A stretch of 64,000 bases of DNA from Gibbula magus (lineage: Eukaryota; Mollusca; Gastropoda; Trochida; Trochidae): contig OW388304.1 in assembly GCA_936450465.1 (NCBI GenBank), positions 6,826,700 through 6,890,699 of the forward strand, written 5' to 3'. A program made the position numbers and the translations under genes. The notes under the pieces are model-generated. The model was given only the letters and a program-made list of their open reading frames with translations. It was not told the origin of the DNA and did not search any database. Shown piece after piece: positions 45,611 to 56,393 of the stretch; the first letter of the stretch is position 1; each line of letters opens with the position of its first letter.

Positions 45611-45801
45611 GTTACAGTCGATTCAATTATCAAATTCAACAGTCCAACTATACTTTTGAAAATACCAGTTTGTTTATCAGTTTTCAGTTTTTATTCATAT
45701 GTATTTTCATGTTTTGGGAAGTTGAAGTGCAGTGCAAAGAAATATATGAAGTAAATTGTGTTCCCTGATATTGATAATTGCTATGTGGTTCATTTAAAAT
45801 A

Positions 45802-47867
45802 TTATTTGAATACCTATCTGTTGACTAGACCTACAATACCTATCTCCTCTCTAGGTATGCTATTTCAAAGTTAACACAGACGAAACGTAAAACAGTGCAG
45901 GAGGGGATGCGTAAAATCCCTCTCCCAAGGGCTGTAAGTCGACAAGGTCTCGTGACGTCATCACCGGAAGTATTCACTCTCCTCTCAGTTGCATAGCTAG
46001 ACAGACGTGTATGTTTTCGCTCTGCCACTGGGTATTTTTAGCTCTTTTCTTCGCTGCTTTGCTAACCTGCTACTTCTTATTCATTTAACAGGATGTATTA
46101 ACGTCCTATCTACGCTACGTTTTTGTAGGCATTGAGTGAATAAGGGACCTTGTTGACATGTGCTAGGTGTGCTCTGCCAAGCTAGCTGCACGCTCTGCAC
46201 GTGAAATTTGTGTCTTTTGTTCTTCTTTGTTCACGAGTGACGATGGGCTCGCTCACGACTGTTCTCCCGTCGTTCACAATAGACCTGTTCCGTCGTCTAG
46301 GGTGGTTAGTGAACTTACAGAAGTTGGCCTTGGTTCCGGCGACTCGTCTGAAGTTCTTAGGGGTTACCCTAGACACTCAGCTGTTCCATGGGAGCGGATG
46401 GCTTGTGATGTTCACCCGCAGCGGGAGGTTATACCTCCGCCAATTACAGGTGTTGAGACTCGTTGTCGTCACGCAATAGCTCTGACCCCAGATCTGTATC
46501 GCTTCCTAGCTTGGTGGTGGGTGGACGAGAGGTTTTTCCCTGGGGTTCCACTTCGACCTCGTCCCTTCTGGTCGCCCCCTGGTGGCCAGTCTGACAGTGG
46601 TTCGTTCCTCTCCGGCGGCTCTGTCATCAGGAATCTGTTCCGATTCAGCCACGGAGAGATCTGCTCCTCAGCAGGCCAAGCGGAAGGTTACACAAGAACC
46701 CTCAGTGTCAGCCTTACTTGGTTTAGCTCCCGACAAAAACCAAGCAGCTGAGGCGGGCCGTACTTTCTCTGGGTCACTGGCTTCTGACTCGGGAGAGATG
46801 GATATCTCTCTGTGTCGGGTTAGGGTGTTGAGGGTGTACGTGCAGCCTACCCGCAGGCTGAGAGATGGCAGGCGTCGTCTGTTTTTGCCTCACTTGCAGA
46901 GGAGCACGAAAAAGAGCTGGACAAGCGAGCGTTGGGTGTATACCTGAGGTCGGCAACCAACCCACATGAGATCCGAGCAGTCTCAGCCACGATTGCTTAC
47001 CACGGTAACATCGCGGTCTCAGACGTCATGGCAGGGTGTTTTTGGGTTCTTCAGAAGTTTTCGCCAATCATTACTTACGAGATGTCTCCAAAGCAGATCT
47101 CGAAGGCATCTCTAGGCTGGGTCCCCAGGGGTTAGCTCAGGCGAAGGTGGTCCCCCCCTGACCAGACCGAGAAGGGGACAGTCCTCTTAGGAGGTTGGTC
47201 CCGTGTGTCTTACGATGCTACTTGCAATAAACTTTGGTTCGCATCGTTTGCTCTTTGTCTGTTGTTTTGTTCCTTAAACTTCGCTTTTAACTTCCCTTCC
47301 CCTTAGGGGTCGGGGGCAGTGAGTTAATCAGAAGTTGTGTGGCTGGGTTGTCTCTTTGATCCGCTTAGCGGTAGAGATGGTGTCTCCCGGGCTGTACCTT
47401 GTCCTCACCACAGGGTGGAGGACTCGTAGGTTAGCTTACACTCAGGGCTTGTTGCTGGTCTCGTCTCTACCACATATCTACTGACCCGCCTCCGTGCAGT
47501 GGGATTCTAGGCATAGTAGGTCTAGTCAACAGATAGGTGTTTAAATAATAGTACGTTTTTGATTAAACGTAATTATTCATTCTTATCTGTTTACTAGGCC
47601 TACGCGCTGGGCCCGCCCATCTTCCCTGCTTGGTCTGTCTTGCCTTTTTTTGGGGCCTGTTCGGAGAGTGAATACTTCCGGTGGTGACGTCACGAGACCA
47701 TGCAAACTTACTGCCCTTGTCAGAGGGATTTTACGCATCCCCTACTCTACTGTTTTAAGTTTCGCCTGTGTTAACGTTGAAATAGCATACCTAGAGAGGA
47801 GGTAGGCATAGTAGGTCTAGTCAACAGGTAAGTATAAATAATTACGTTTAATCAAAAACGTACTATT
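45802..47867 (+). mobile_element. Internally deleted DIRS-type element
   Basis: About 2.07 kb. The ends are inverted copies over roughly 130-140 bases (45847-45983 versus 47653-47800, sharing GGTCTCGTGACGTCA and GGATGCGTAAAATCCCTC). An internal complementary region at about 47505-47600 joins the complement of the left extreme (GGTCTAGTCAACAGATAGGT) to the complement of the right extreme (TAGTACGTTTTTGATTAAAC). Inverted termini plus this region are the signature of DIRS elements. Most coding sequence is missing, so it depends on others for movement. Inserted in repeat R with no target duplication, as usual for tyrosine-recombinase elements. Confidence 0.9.
46160..47140 (+). pseudogene. Remnant of DIRS gag / RT / tyrosine recombinase
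   Basis: Reads in order: a Cys-rich start (CVFCSSLFTSDDGLAHDC), then the RT thumb segment FRRLGWLVNLQKLALVPATR..LGVTLDTQ (about 46285-46380), then the last third of the tyrosine recombinase with NPHEIRAVSATIAYH (about 46960-47000) and, one frame over, ANHYLRDV (about 47055) with the catalytic Tyr. The recombinase keeps H-x-x-R and Y, but the first catalytic Arg region, most of the RT and all RNase H are deleted, and frameshifts separate the pieces. Confidence 0.85.
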
Positions 47868-48209
47868 TTAAAATGAATAATAAAGATGTCAACACTTCCC
47901 CACTCACGTTTACTTTCAATATCAAGATTTTCTTATTCAGAACTTAAGTAAATCAATGGATATTCATTTCTGAATGCAACAGACTTTACTGAATCCACGT
48001 AAAATTGGAGTATAACAAAATTAAGTGAACGTTTAACATGTATGATTGAACTGAGAGGAAATAATGTGTAAATAAACGCACAGAAAGTAATTCAATTTTT
48101 CGGGTGTGGGATATGTCAATATGGTTTGTATATCTGCATTTTTTTATGAAAAGGAAAGAAGCTTATTGATAACAGATCGGATACATTTATCATATAATCA
48201 GTGCCAAGC

Positions 48210-48600
48210 AGACACACAGACAGATTTTATTCAGTAATGTGGGCCATATAGCCTATGTTACAATGTTATTGACAGTATAAATTGAGTCAAGTGTTTCTAA
48301 ATTTTAAAAACTTACACAAATATACGTAAGGTAATTTTATTACATTTTCATTTTGACAGTAAAGAGTTTTCGATAGAGAAATATAGCCAATGTACACATT
48401 TTGCAGACTGTTGTTTCATATAATGCGCTCGTAAAATACGATAATGGTCACAAATAAAGAATACACGTTGTTCATTTTTAATGCACCCCTGATTACAATA
48501 TTTACATAAACTCTGTTGAACAATTAATGAAGTTTTGCGTAAAAACTGCACATTGTAGTGTTATTCAGGAGCGCTACCGAGCGGCCTTAACCTCGTTTTC
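48210..48600 (-). mobile_element. LINE 3' fragment
   Basis: On the minus strand, 48348-48551 encodes CKYCNQGC..NEQRVFFICDHYRI, the LINE C-terminal knuckle (C-x2-C...; the expected His is replaced). This is followed by a 3' UTR ending in AATAAAATCTGTCTGTGTGT at 48213-48235, a CTGT-type tail like the LINEs at 10811 and 29640. Only the 3' 350-390 bases remain. Confidence 0.75.
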
Positions 48601-49064
48601 GATTTCGCGCACTTTGTTCCATATGCCACTTTAATATTCATGAGGCAATATTAAGAATCCCCTATATGTTCCTAGTGGTTCAGACACTGTGCATACCCCT
48701 TGTCATACAAATCAATAACAGCGATTTCAAACTAAATTTTGTTTTACCTATGTTCAATACAATTCTGCCTATTTGGCGATGTAAAACTCTGAAGGTTCGT
48801 AATTTATATTTCACAGTAATTGATTCACCTTTCTGGTAAACTTGAAATTCATCGGTACGTTTTCACGACAAACAGACAAACAGCTTATAACTTAATCAAA
48901 TCAAAAGTAAAACAGTGCCCCTTCATACATTCTTAAATATGTACGTGGAGAATTAATTTTATATAGAAAACCTCTTCTAGAATAGGACTAATAAAAATGC
49001 ATAATTATTTTAAGGAATAATTTTAAGATAAGTAGACTTCAGTTTAGAGAAAAAGCATTAGTTA
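48601..49064. other. Intron 2 sequence, unassigned
   Basis: Nothing recognised; ends at the left terminus of the large DIRS element. Confidence 0.4.
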
Positions 49065-49084
49065 TTATTTAATTACTAACCTCC

Positions 49085-49226
49085 GACAAGTGACCTTAGC
49101 CTTATAGCCATATAACATGTAATCGACTCATTCCCACAGAAGTAATGAAACATCATTACACAGATCAATCGGAGTTACCCGCCCCTCACTAGTCCACTGG
49201 GTGGCGTGACCTGTCATTCACATTAC
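49085..49226 (+). repeat. DIRS left inverted terminal repeat
   Basis: 142 bases, essentially identical in inverse to 55461-55602. Begins GACAAGTGACCTTAGCC and ends CTGTCATTCACATTAC. Confidence 0.95.
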
Positions 49227-49675
49227 AGAGTCGGTAGTGTGCAGACGTGTTTTCTGTATCTCTCCCGATTGTTTGAGCTATATAATTAACGTGTTTTGAT
49301 TGTTTTCTAGACTCTTTTTACTTACCTTAGTTAAGTTCCCCGCTGTCCCGTATCGTATTCATTCCTCACGAGTGAATTCGGTGCTTCAGTCAGGGGTGTT
49401 TGTTAACACAGTGTGTTGACCTGGATTAGTGGTGCGCGGGTTGTCGATTGCTCGTGCAGCTCGGGCAGCCCGGGGGCCGGACGGTTGCTCTACCCCCTTG
49501 CGTAACAGCTTTGATTGTGTCGGGGTTCGGCTTGCCGTCTCGTGTCGCCTGCCGTCTGCTAGACGATAGGTTTCCGTAGGCCGCTTGGACGGGTGGTCTA
49601 CCCCTTCGCGTGACAGCCTTGACTGCCTTGTGCGTTAGGCCGTCTGGACGCTTGCCGCGTGGATCATTGGACAGG

Positions 49676-49820
49676 CGCTTGCCGCCTGCCGCCTGCCGCC
49701 TGCCGCCTGCCGTCTGCCTGGCGCTAGGTTCTCGTGGGTTGGACAGACGCTTGCCGTCTGCCGTCTGCCGTCTGCCGTCGGCCGTCGGCCGCCTGCCGCC
49801 TGCCGTCTTCCGACGCTTGG
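49676..49820 (+). repeat. GCCGYCT heptamer array in DIRS leader
   Basis: About 12-15 copies of the 7-base GCCGCCT/GCCGTCT in two clusters, separated by a copy of GGTTGGACAGACGCTTGCC-like sequence also seen at about 49669. Lies just before gag. ORFs on both strands here are artefacts of the repeat. Confidence 0.9.
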
Positions 49821-49854
49821 GCTTGGACTGTAGGCCGCGCTTGCTGCCTCTCAG

Positions 49855-52244
49855 GTGATGGACTTAGTTCGCTGCGACTCAGCGGCCCCGTACCGGGCGT
49901 ACTGCGGACGGTGCGGGTCACGCAAGTCGGCGAGCTACGACCCTCATGTCGTCTGTCGCCTGTGCAGGAACACTTGCCCGGAGGATAACCGGTGTGTGGA
50001 GTGCGAGGATCTCCCCGAAGCAGCACAGGCGTTACCGCTCTTCTATCCGGAAGAGCGAGTCGCAAAGCCGCTGCAAGGGCAACAGACGTCCGACCCCGGG
50101 GTCGTCTGCCGCCGCAGGCAGGCGAGAGTCGCCGGACAGGTCGGATTTGATCATATCAGAGGACGCAGGGGAGTTTGACGTTCCGTCCTCCCTGGCGTCG
50201 GACGTGGTTCGCGAGCCGCTGGGTCGGGGTTTCCCTCCGGTCGTGTCACCGCCTCGTGACTTGTCCGAGGAGCCTTCTGACTCCGGACCCCCCTCCCCCT
50301 CCCGGGAGGAGCGTCGGAAGAAGGTCAAGAAGGCAAAGAAGCGCTCCAGGTCGCCTCACCACCCGCCCTTCGACGCTAAGGCGTTTAAGGACGACGTCCT
50401 TACGTCCGTCAGGACGATGTTGGAACAATTCTCCCAGAAGGATTCTGGGGATCAAGGCGGGAAGGATCCGCCTCCGCCACCTCCTGCGGCGCTGACCACC
50501 GGGCGCGTCCGCCGTGTGACGCTGGTGTCGCCGCCTCTCTCCCCTTCAGACATGTCGGTGGCTCCCTCGCCAGGCTCGCAGTCTGGGGACATAACCGAGG
50601 GGGATTCCCCCTCTCGCGTTCCTCCATGGTCCGCTGCAGGCGGCCTTCGAGAGGTGGAGGCACCTGATCAGGGTGAGAGGATGGCAGCCATCGCTGACTG
50701 GTGTCAGCTGACCCTACAGGAGGTGGATGAGGAGTGTAGCTTCTCGAAGCAGGCACGCTTTGAGTCCTTCTGTCAGGAGTAGGAGGTGGTGAACCCGCGT
50801 AGCGTCTGCTTCCCACCCCACCGCCTTCTCCTAACGGCGGCGAAGGATTTTGACACTCACGTGTCGTCTGCAGCACCGGGCCGCCTTGTTCCGCCTCTGG
50901 TGATATTGGATCGTCAGAGAGCGGGGCTCCCGGTCGCCTCTTCTCCCATACCTCTTTCTCCCCCCGTCTTGGACGACGACATCAGGCGTGTGGCAGCGCC
51001 AGGAGTCGGCCATTCAGTGTCCGACGGGCACCTGTCCCATCTGGACAAGGAGGCCAGGAGCATTCTGGGCATGGCGAACTCCGTCGCCCATGCTTGTCAG
51101 GCCATGGCCGCCTTCTCCAAGGAGGCTGGGATGGAGAAAGGAGCAAACGCACTGTATCGGGGGTTCGGTTCCGTGGCAGGGAACCTAGCCCAGATTATGC
51201 TAAGTGCCTCCCGCATCTCAGCGGGGGTCACTAACCTGAGGCGGGACGGATTTCTCGCACGTACCAATCTTCCGGCGGAGATGCGCACCCGTCTCAGGAG
51301 CGCTCCAGCAGCGTCGTCGACGCTGTTCGACGGGCAGGTCGCAGAAGCTCTGCGACACCGCCAGGAGACCCAACAGCAGGAGCTGACCAACCGCTTGGCA
51401 GCGGGAGGCGGCAGGGTCTACTCGGGGGTGACAACACCCAAGAAGCGGAAGGGTGGCACTCCGCAATCCCCTGCCGGCTCTAGGACCGGCGGGGTTTCCT
51501 TTCGGGATGGGGGCCGGCCAGGCAAGGGCCGTGGCGGCTACAACGCCGGCCCCTCTCCAAAGAGGACATCCAACAAGTCACAGGGGGGACGACGACATCA
51601 GGCGTGTGGCAGCGCCAGGAGTCGGCCATTCAGTGTCCGACGGGCACCTGTCCCATCTGGACAAGGAGGCCAGGAGCATTCTGGGCATGGCGAACTCCGT
51701 CGCCCATGCTTGTCAGGCCATGGCCGCCTTCTCCAAGGAGGCTGGGATGGAGAAAGGAGCAAACGCACTGTATCGGGGGTTCGGTTCCGTGGCAGGGAAC
51801 CTAGCCCAGATTATGCTAAGTGCCTCCCGCATCTCAGCGGGGGTCACTAACCTGAGGCGGGACGGATTTCTCGCACGTACCAATCTTCCGGCGGAGATGC
51901 GCACCCGTCTCAGGAGCGCTCCAGCAGCGTCGTCGACGCTGTTCGACGGGCAGGTCGCAGAAGCTCTGCGACACCGCCAGGAGACCCAACAGCAGGAGCT
52001 GACCAACCGCTTGGCAGCGGGAGGCGGCAGGGTCTACTCGGGGGTGACAACACCCAAGAAGCGGAAGGGTGGCACTCCGCAATCCCCTGCCGGCTCTAGG
52101 ACCGGCGGGGTTTCCTTTCGGGATGGGGGCCGGCCAGGCAAGGGCCGTGGCGGCTACAACGCCGGCCCCTCTCCAAAGAGGACATCCAACAAGTCACAGG
52201 GGGGTAAGGGACGCGCCTACGGAGGAACCAACAAGAAGAGGTGA
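49855..52244 (+). pseudogene. DIRS gag-like ORF, frameshifted and duplicated
   Basis: Starts MMDLVRCDSAAP at 49855. A Cys/His-rich module CGRCGSRKS..DPHVVCRLC..CPEDNRCVEC (residues about 20-50) is the N-terminal zinc-binding module typical of metazoan DIRS gag. The frame changes around 50010-50100, continues in the frame of 49946-50782 with basic and proline-rich stretches, meets TAG at 50780-50782, then continues in the same frame (DDDIRRVAAPG, AMAAFSKEAGMEKG). A 616-bp exact tandem duplication (50971-52204) then shifts the frame for the second copy, which ends in a Lys/Arg/Gly-rich tail at 52244. Confidence 0.82.
50971..52204 (+). repeat. Exact 616-bp tandem duplication within gag
   Basis: 50971-51586 and 51587-52202 are identical as far as I can compare (all embedded ORFs in both copies are identical), with GG shared at the junction (50971-50972 = 51587-51588 = 52203-52204). 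616 is not a multiple of three, so the second copy is in another frame. Confidence 0.93.
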
Positions 52245-52249
52245 CTCCT

Positions 52250-53180
52250 GGGTGCCCCCTCTCCTACCGCCAGCAGCGGTAGAGGTGCTAGACGGGCCCG
52301 TAGGAGGCCGTCTCTCAACTTTTGTGGCCAATTGGAGGCAGTTGGGCCTGGACGAGTACGTCTGTCAGACGCTGGAGCGTGGGTTTCGTATACCCGTGCT
52401 CACCCGCCCCCCCTTGACTTGTTCGCCAGTGGAACGTCCGCTAGAGCCGGAACGGCTCGCGCGCACACTGGAACAAGTGGAGATCCTTATCACCAAGGAG
52501 GCGGTGAGCGAGCTTCCGCTCCAGGGTCTGACACCGGGGTTCTACTCTCCAGTATTCGTGAGACCGAAAAAGGACCCGAAAAAATGGCGGCTGATTCACG
52601 ACTTGAAACAGTTCAACCGCTCCTACCTCGAGCGGCCGCCATATTTTCGGCTCTTGACCGTGCTGTCCATCATGCGGTTGCTACAACCATACAGCCACAT
52701 GGTGTCGTTGGACCTCCAGGACGCGTACTTGCATGTCCCAATCCACCCAGCGGATTGCAAGTACCTCCGATTCGTCCTGGCGGGCCGTCACTTCCAGTGG
52801 AATGTGTTACCCTTCGGGATTTCGACAGCCCCTTGGCTATTCACTCGGGTGACCCAACCCATCGTCAAGTTCCTTCACAGGCACGATATCCAGTTCGCGA
52901 TGTACCTAGTGTCGACGACGTCGCTCGTCTTCCTGGGTGTCCGTCTGGACACGACGCAGGACAAGGCCTTTGTCACGGAGGAACGGATGGGCCGTTACAG
53001 GGAACTCCTAGCAGACGCGTGTCGCGGGCCTCTCTCCCTCCGACAGTGGCAACGTCTGCTAGGGTTCTTGACTTCAGCTCAGGACTTCACGAGGAGGGGG
53101 AGGCTTCACCTCCGGCCCCTCCAGATAGTACTGAACGGACACATTCGGGAGGTGTCTTGCGGCCATCACATCAGGATGCC
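52250..53180 (+). pseudogene. DIRS reverse transcriptase lacking its active-site block
   Basis: Blocks present: FVRPKKDPKKWRLIHDLKQF (fingers), SLDLQDAYLHVPIHP (first catalytic Asp, about 52707-52750), FGISTAPWLFTRVTQP, then FAMYL, which should lead into the catalytic D-D pair. Instead the sequence goes straight to VSTTSLVFLGVRLDT, which normally lies about 50-60 residues later. The smaller copy at 46285 still has the residues missing here (RLGWLVNLQKLALVP). The deletion removes both catalytic Asp residues, so this enzyme cannot work. Confidence 0.9.
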
Positions 53181-53219
53181 GCAGGATCTCATTCACCACC
53201 CCTCTGGCAACCCCCCGCC

Positions 53220-54020
53220 GGGAGCCAGTTGTACGTGGACGCCTCTACCCAGGGGTGGGGCGCCCACCTGGGGACCGATCAGGCGTCGGGCGTGTGGTCG
53301 CTGGCGCAAGCCGGCCTTCACATCAACTTCTTGGAGTTGAACGCCATACGTCTGGCAATCGAGCACTGGTCGGGTCACCTGCAGAACGAGGTGCTGTGTG
53401 TTCACACAGACAGCTCGACGGCAGCCTGGTCGATCAACAAGCAAGGATCGACCAAGGCGGGATCATTATTACAGCTGGTGATGGAGCTGTTTCGACTGGT
53501 AGACCAACTCAACATCTCGATAAGAGCGGTGCACATCCCGGGAGCAAAGAACGTCCTGGCGGACGCTCTCTCTCTCCCGGACAAACCTCCTTCCACGGAG
53601 TGGATGTTGCACCCTCGAGTGTTCGAGGCGATCTGTCTCCAGTTCGGCAGGCCGCATGTCGACCTCTTCGCGACACGGCTCAATCACCAGCTGCCGGTAT
53701 ACGTATCTCCAGTACCAGACCCCCTGGCATGGGGATTAGACGCGCTCGCGTTAGGATGGGAGGGGATGGACGCTTACGCTTTCCCCCCCCCTGCCATTCT
53801 GACCCAAGTGGTGGCAAAAGCCCAGGAGACGAGACGCTTGCGTCTGCTCCTGGTCGCACCGAAGTGGCCGTGGTATGTCCCCCTCCGGAGACTCTGCGCT
53901 CAGGAACCAGTCCCCCTGCCAATCAGGTGGGATCTTCTCAGGAGCAACCCAAGCAGACGGGTGCACGAGAACCCTCATGTTCTCCATCTGCACGTCTGGG
54001 TTGTCTCCAAGACGGAATGA
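53220..54020 (+). pseudogene. DIRS RNase H and following domain
   Basis: In the frame of 52332-54020. RNase H catalytic residues are all present: LYVDAS (D), NFLELNAIR (E), VHTDSS (D), VLADALS (D), at about 53227-53570. Next comes HVDLFATRLNHQLPVYVSPV and YAFPPPAILTQV, the region reported as a Dam-like methyltransferase remnant in DIRS elements; I cannot confirm methyltransferase motifs. The frame differs from the RT upstream, so a frameshift lies between about 53100 and 53230. Confidence 0.88.
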
Positions 54021-55090
54021 GGAGCGCAGGATTTTCGGAGGCGGTAGCCAGCGCAGTGGCAACCTCACAGCGGTCTTCCACGCGCAAGCTGTACGATTTC
54101 CAATGGGCTTCCTTCATGACCTTTTGCGAAGGGAAGGGGTTCGATGTGCGGTCGGTAACGGTGCCCCAGGTCGCGGATTATCTGGTACACCTACGCACAG
54201 TGAGGAAGCTTAAGGCTTCCTCCATCAACACGAACCTCGCGGCCATTATGTCCGTCCTTCGCAAAAAGGATCCCAGGTTGGATATCTCGGTCCTTAAGGA
54301 GCTCATCAGGACGTACAGGAACGTGGATGGCCGCCACAAACTGAGGCCGCCAGAGTGGGATCTGGCGATAGTTTTGAATCACCTCAAGTCTGAGCACTAT
54401 GAGCCACTGACGGACACGACGCTGCTGCGTCTCACCATTAAAACTTCCTTCTTAGTGGCGATGGGGTCAGCGGCCAGAATATCAGAGTTGCACGCGCTGC
54501 AAGCTGATTTGCTCAGGTTTGAGGTGAGAGATGGAGGGTCGGCGACCTTGGGTCTGGCACCGGAGTTCCTGTGTAAGAACCAGGGCGCTGACGAGCGTGG
54601 ACGGACCTTCACACTGCCATCAATATCCTCGGCTATCGAGCCGACGGACGAACAAGAACGTCTCCTTTGTCCGGTACGCGCTCTGCGCATCTACGTTGAG
54701 AAGACGCGCTCGCTGAGACAAGGGAGACGCAGGCTATTCTTGCCCCACTCCCAGACGAGCTAGAAGGAGTTGGACAAGAGGCAGCTGGGAGTTTATCTCA
54801 GGTCGGCAGTGGTGGACGCCTACAAGGCGGCCGGACTGCCGGCTCCGGCGCTGACCAATCCGCATGAGATCAGGGCCATATCGGCGACTATGGCCCTACA
54901 CAGCAACCTGTCAGTGGCGGACATCATGGCCGGCTGCTTTTGGAAGTCGGGCTTGGTGTTCGCCAACCATTACCTGCGCGATGTCTCCACGGAGGACCTG
55001 GAGGGCGTAGCCCGTCTAGGGGCGCAGGTCTTTGCCCAGCAGCGAACCACGGGTGCCCCCCCTGGCAGGGGACGCAACCATCCACGCTAA
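53960..55090 (+). pseudogene. DIRS tyrosine recombinase with one internal stop
   Basis: Frame of 53255-54763, continuing in the same frame at 54770-55090. N-terminal SAM-like segment SSTRKLYDFQWASFMTFCEG. Catalytic Arg in GSAARISELHAL (AGA 54476-54478), H-x-x-R in NPHEIRAIS (CAT 54863, AGG 54872), and Tyr in ANHYLRDV (54971-54973). All recognised catalytic residues survive. A single TAG at 54761-54763 truncates the protein before H-x-x-R and Tyr. It would integrate the circular DIRS intermediate without target duplication. Confidence 0.92.
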
Positions 55091-55312
55091 CGAGCACTCA
55101 CGAGTTGAGAGCGGCTCATATTTAACCATTGAATAAATTATATTGAATGGTTATACGGGGTTTTTGTGGTGTTTTAATTAGGGATCGTCGACTGCGAGAG
55201 GTCTGACAATTATCCTCATTAGAACGATCGCTCGCTAGGTCGCCGATGACCAGATCAATCTTGAGAGTTACCGCTATGCGACGAACTCTACCCACCACCT
55301 ACAGTGGTATCA

Positions 55313-55402
55313 GGCTAAGGTCACTTGTCGGAGGTTAGTAATTAAATAATAGTACGTTTTTGATTAAACGTCATTATTTTTACTTACCGTAGACAAGTGA
55401 CC
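55313..55402 (+). repeat. DIRS internal complementary region
   Basis: First part (GGCTAAGGTCACTTGTCGGA ... AATTAAATAA) is the complement of the left extreme at 49065-49100. Second part (TAGTACGTTTTTGATTAAAC ... GTAGACAAGTGACC) is the complement of the right extreme at 55590-55646. It is the template for rebuilding the ends and forming the circle junction. Confidence 0.93.
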
Positions 55403-55460
55403 GTCGTCATGCCCGTCCCGCCTCCCCTCTTACGCATTCGTCGTTAAATTGCGACTCCTA

Positions 55461-55602
55461 GGTAATGTGAATGACAGGTCACGCCACCCAGTGGACTAGT
55501 GAGGGGCGGGTAACTCCGATTGATCTGTGTAATGATGTTTCATTACTTCTGTGGGAATGAGTCGATTACATGTTATATGGCTATAAGGCTAAGGTCACTT
55601 GT
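55461..55602 (-). repeat. DIRS right inverted terminal repeat
   Basis: Inverse copy of 49085-49226, followed by the right-specific extreme to about 55646. Confidence 0.95.
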
Positions 55603-55646
55603 CTACGGTAAGTAAAAATAATGACGTTTAATCAAAAACGTACTAT

Positions 55647-56393
55647 TTAGATAAAATGACAATTGAATATAAATAGGCTAAAGAAAATTATTCATACTGA
55701 AGTATAGAGAAGTTTGATTAAACTGTTGTATATTAAGCGCTACAAACTGAACCCAATTGCACCGTTGATCTGTGGCGCGGCATGATCTCCTATATATGAA
55801 TAATGTCTTCAATGAAACTTGGTATGTGGAACAATCATCATGTGCAGACATGACGACACCAGAACTCTTGATTTAACCATGAATACAACTTTGGGGTTTC
55901 CAATAGAATTTCCAGAGAACCATAGCTTAACACTTTAATTCTGAACTAGAACTCAATTGTAAGACCTAGCATAATGAAACATGGTATGTTACACAAACAT
56001 CATGTGTAGATGTGTTGTGTTTTTGCCACCTTTTTCGGACTTTTATTGTTTGCCGTTTCCTTGGAAAAACACCATCTGAATTCCGGAGCAAAGCCAACAA
56101 ATCATTCAAATTCACTTTCAGATCTGATCTTGAAAACTGTTAGGCAGAGATTAATACATTTCAGGAAGTATATATATTCTTGTGTAGCATAACTTTATTA
56201 TTATTGAGTGATTTAGGATTTATAAATAAATAAATAAAGCTCCATGATGATTGTTCAGTATATTTTAAACTTGTTCCCACTTGGCGGGGGATATAGTAGA
56301 CTCTGTCTGCTTGTTGGTTTACTTTCGTTGTCATTCACTTCATGGTTAATTTACTTTCGCACGTTTCTTTATTTGACATGTTTATAATTTAAG
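55647..56393. other. End of intron 2
   Basis: Contains two diverged copies of a phrase with ATGAAAC(T)TGGTATGT..ACA and ATCATGTG.AGA (about 55812-55845 and 55976-56012) belonging to the GGCGGGGGATATAGT repeat class, whose header GGCGGGGGATATAGTAGACT is at 56284. Ends at the acceptor of exon 3. Confidence 0.55.

Larger units (their letters stand above)
45611..48209 (+). repeat. Dispersed repeat R, copy split by a DIRS element
   Basis: Left part 45611-45801 and right part 47868-48209 together match 22095-23025, with the DIRS element in between. A LINE tail inserted on the minus strand ends the match at 48209. Confidence 0.75.
49065..55646 (+). mobile_element. Near-full-length DIRS retrotransposon (inactive)
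   Basis: The inverted termini share 142 bases (49085-49226 versus 55461-55602; for example CCACTGGGTGGCGTGACC). The left extreme adds TTATTTAATTACTAACCTCC and the right extreme adds TAAGTAAAAATAATGACG..CGTACTATT. The internal complementary region 55313-55402 contains the complement of both extremes back to back, as needed for the circular intermediate of DIRS replication. Gene order: gag, RT, RNase H (with a possible Dam-like region), tyrosine recombinase. GC-rich compared with the surroundings. Lesions: gag frameshift and stop, a 616-bp duplication, loss of the RT active-site block, RT to RNase H frame change, recombinase stop. Confidence 0.94.

Noticed and set aside
49610..50065. Arg/Leu/Pro-rich ORFs on both strands
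   Set aside because: Products of the GCCGYCT heptamer array and of GC-rich codon shadow over the gag start.
50831..51466. Minus-strand ORFs of 60-97 codons, repeated at 51713-52082
   Set aside because: Antisense shadows of gag; their duplication simply follows the 616-bp tandem repeat.
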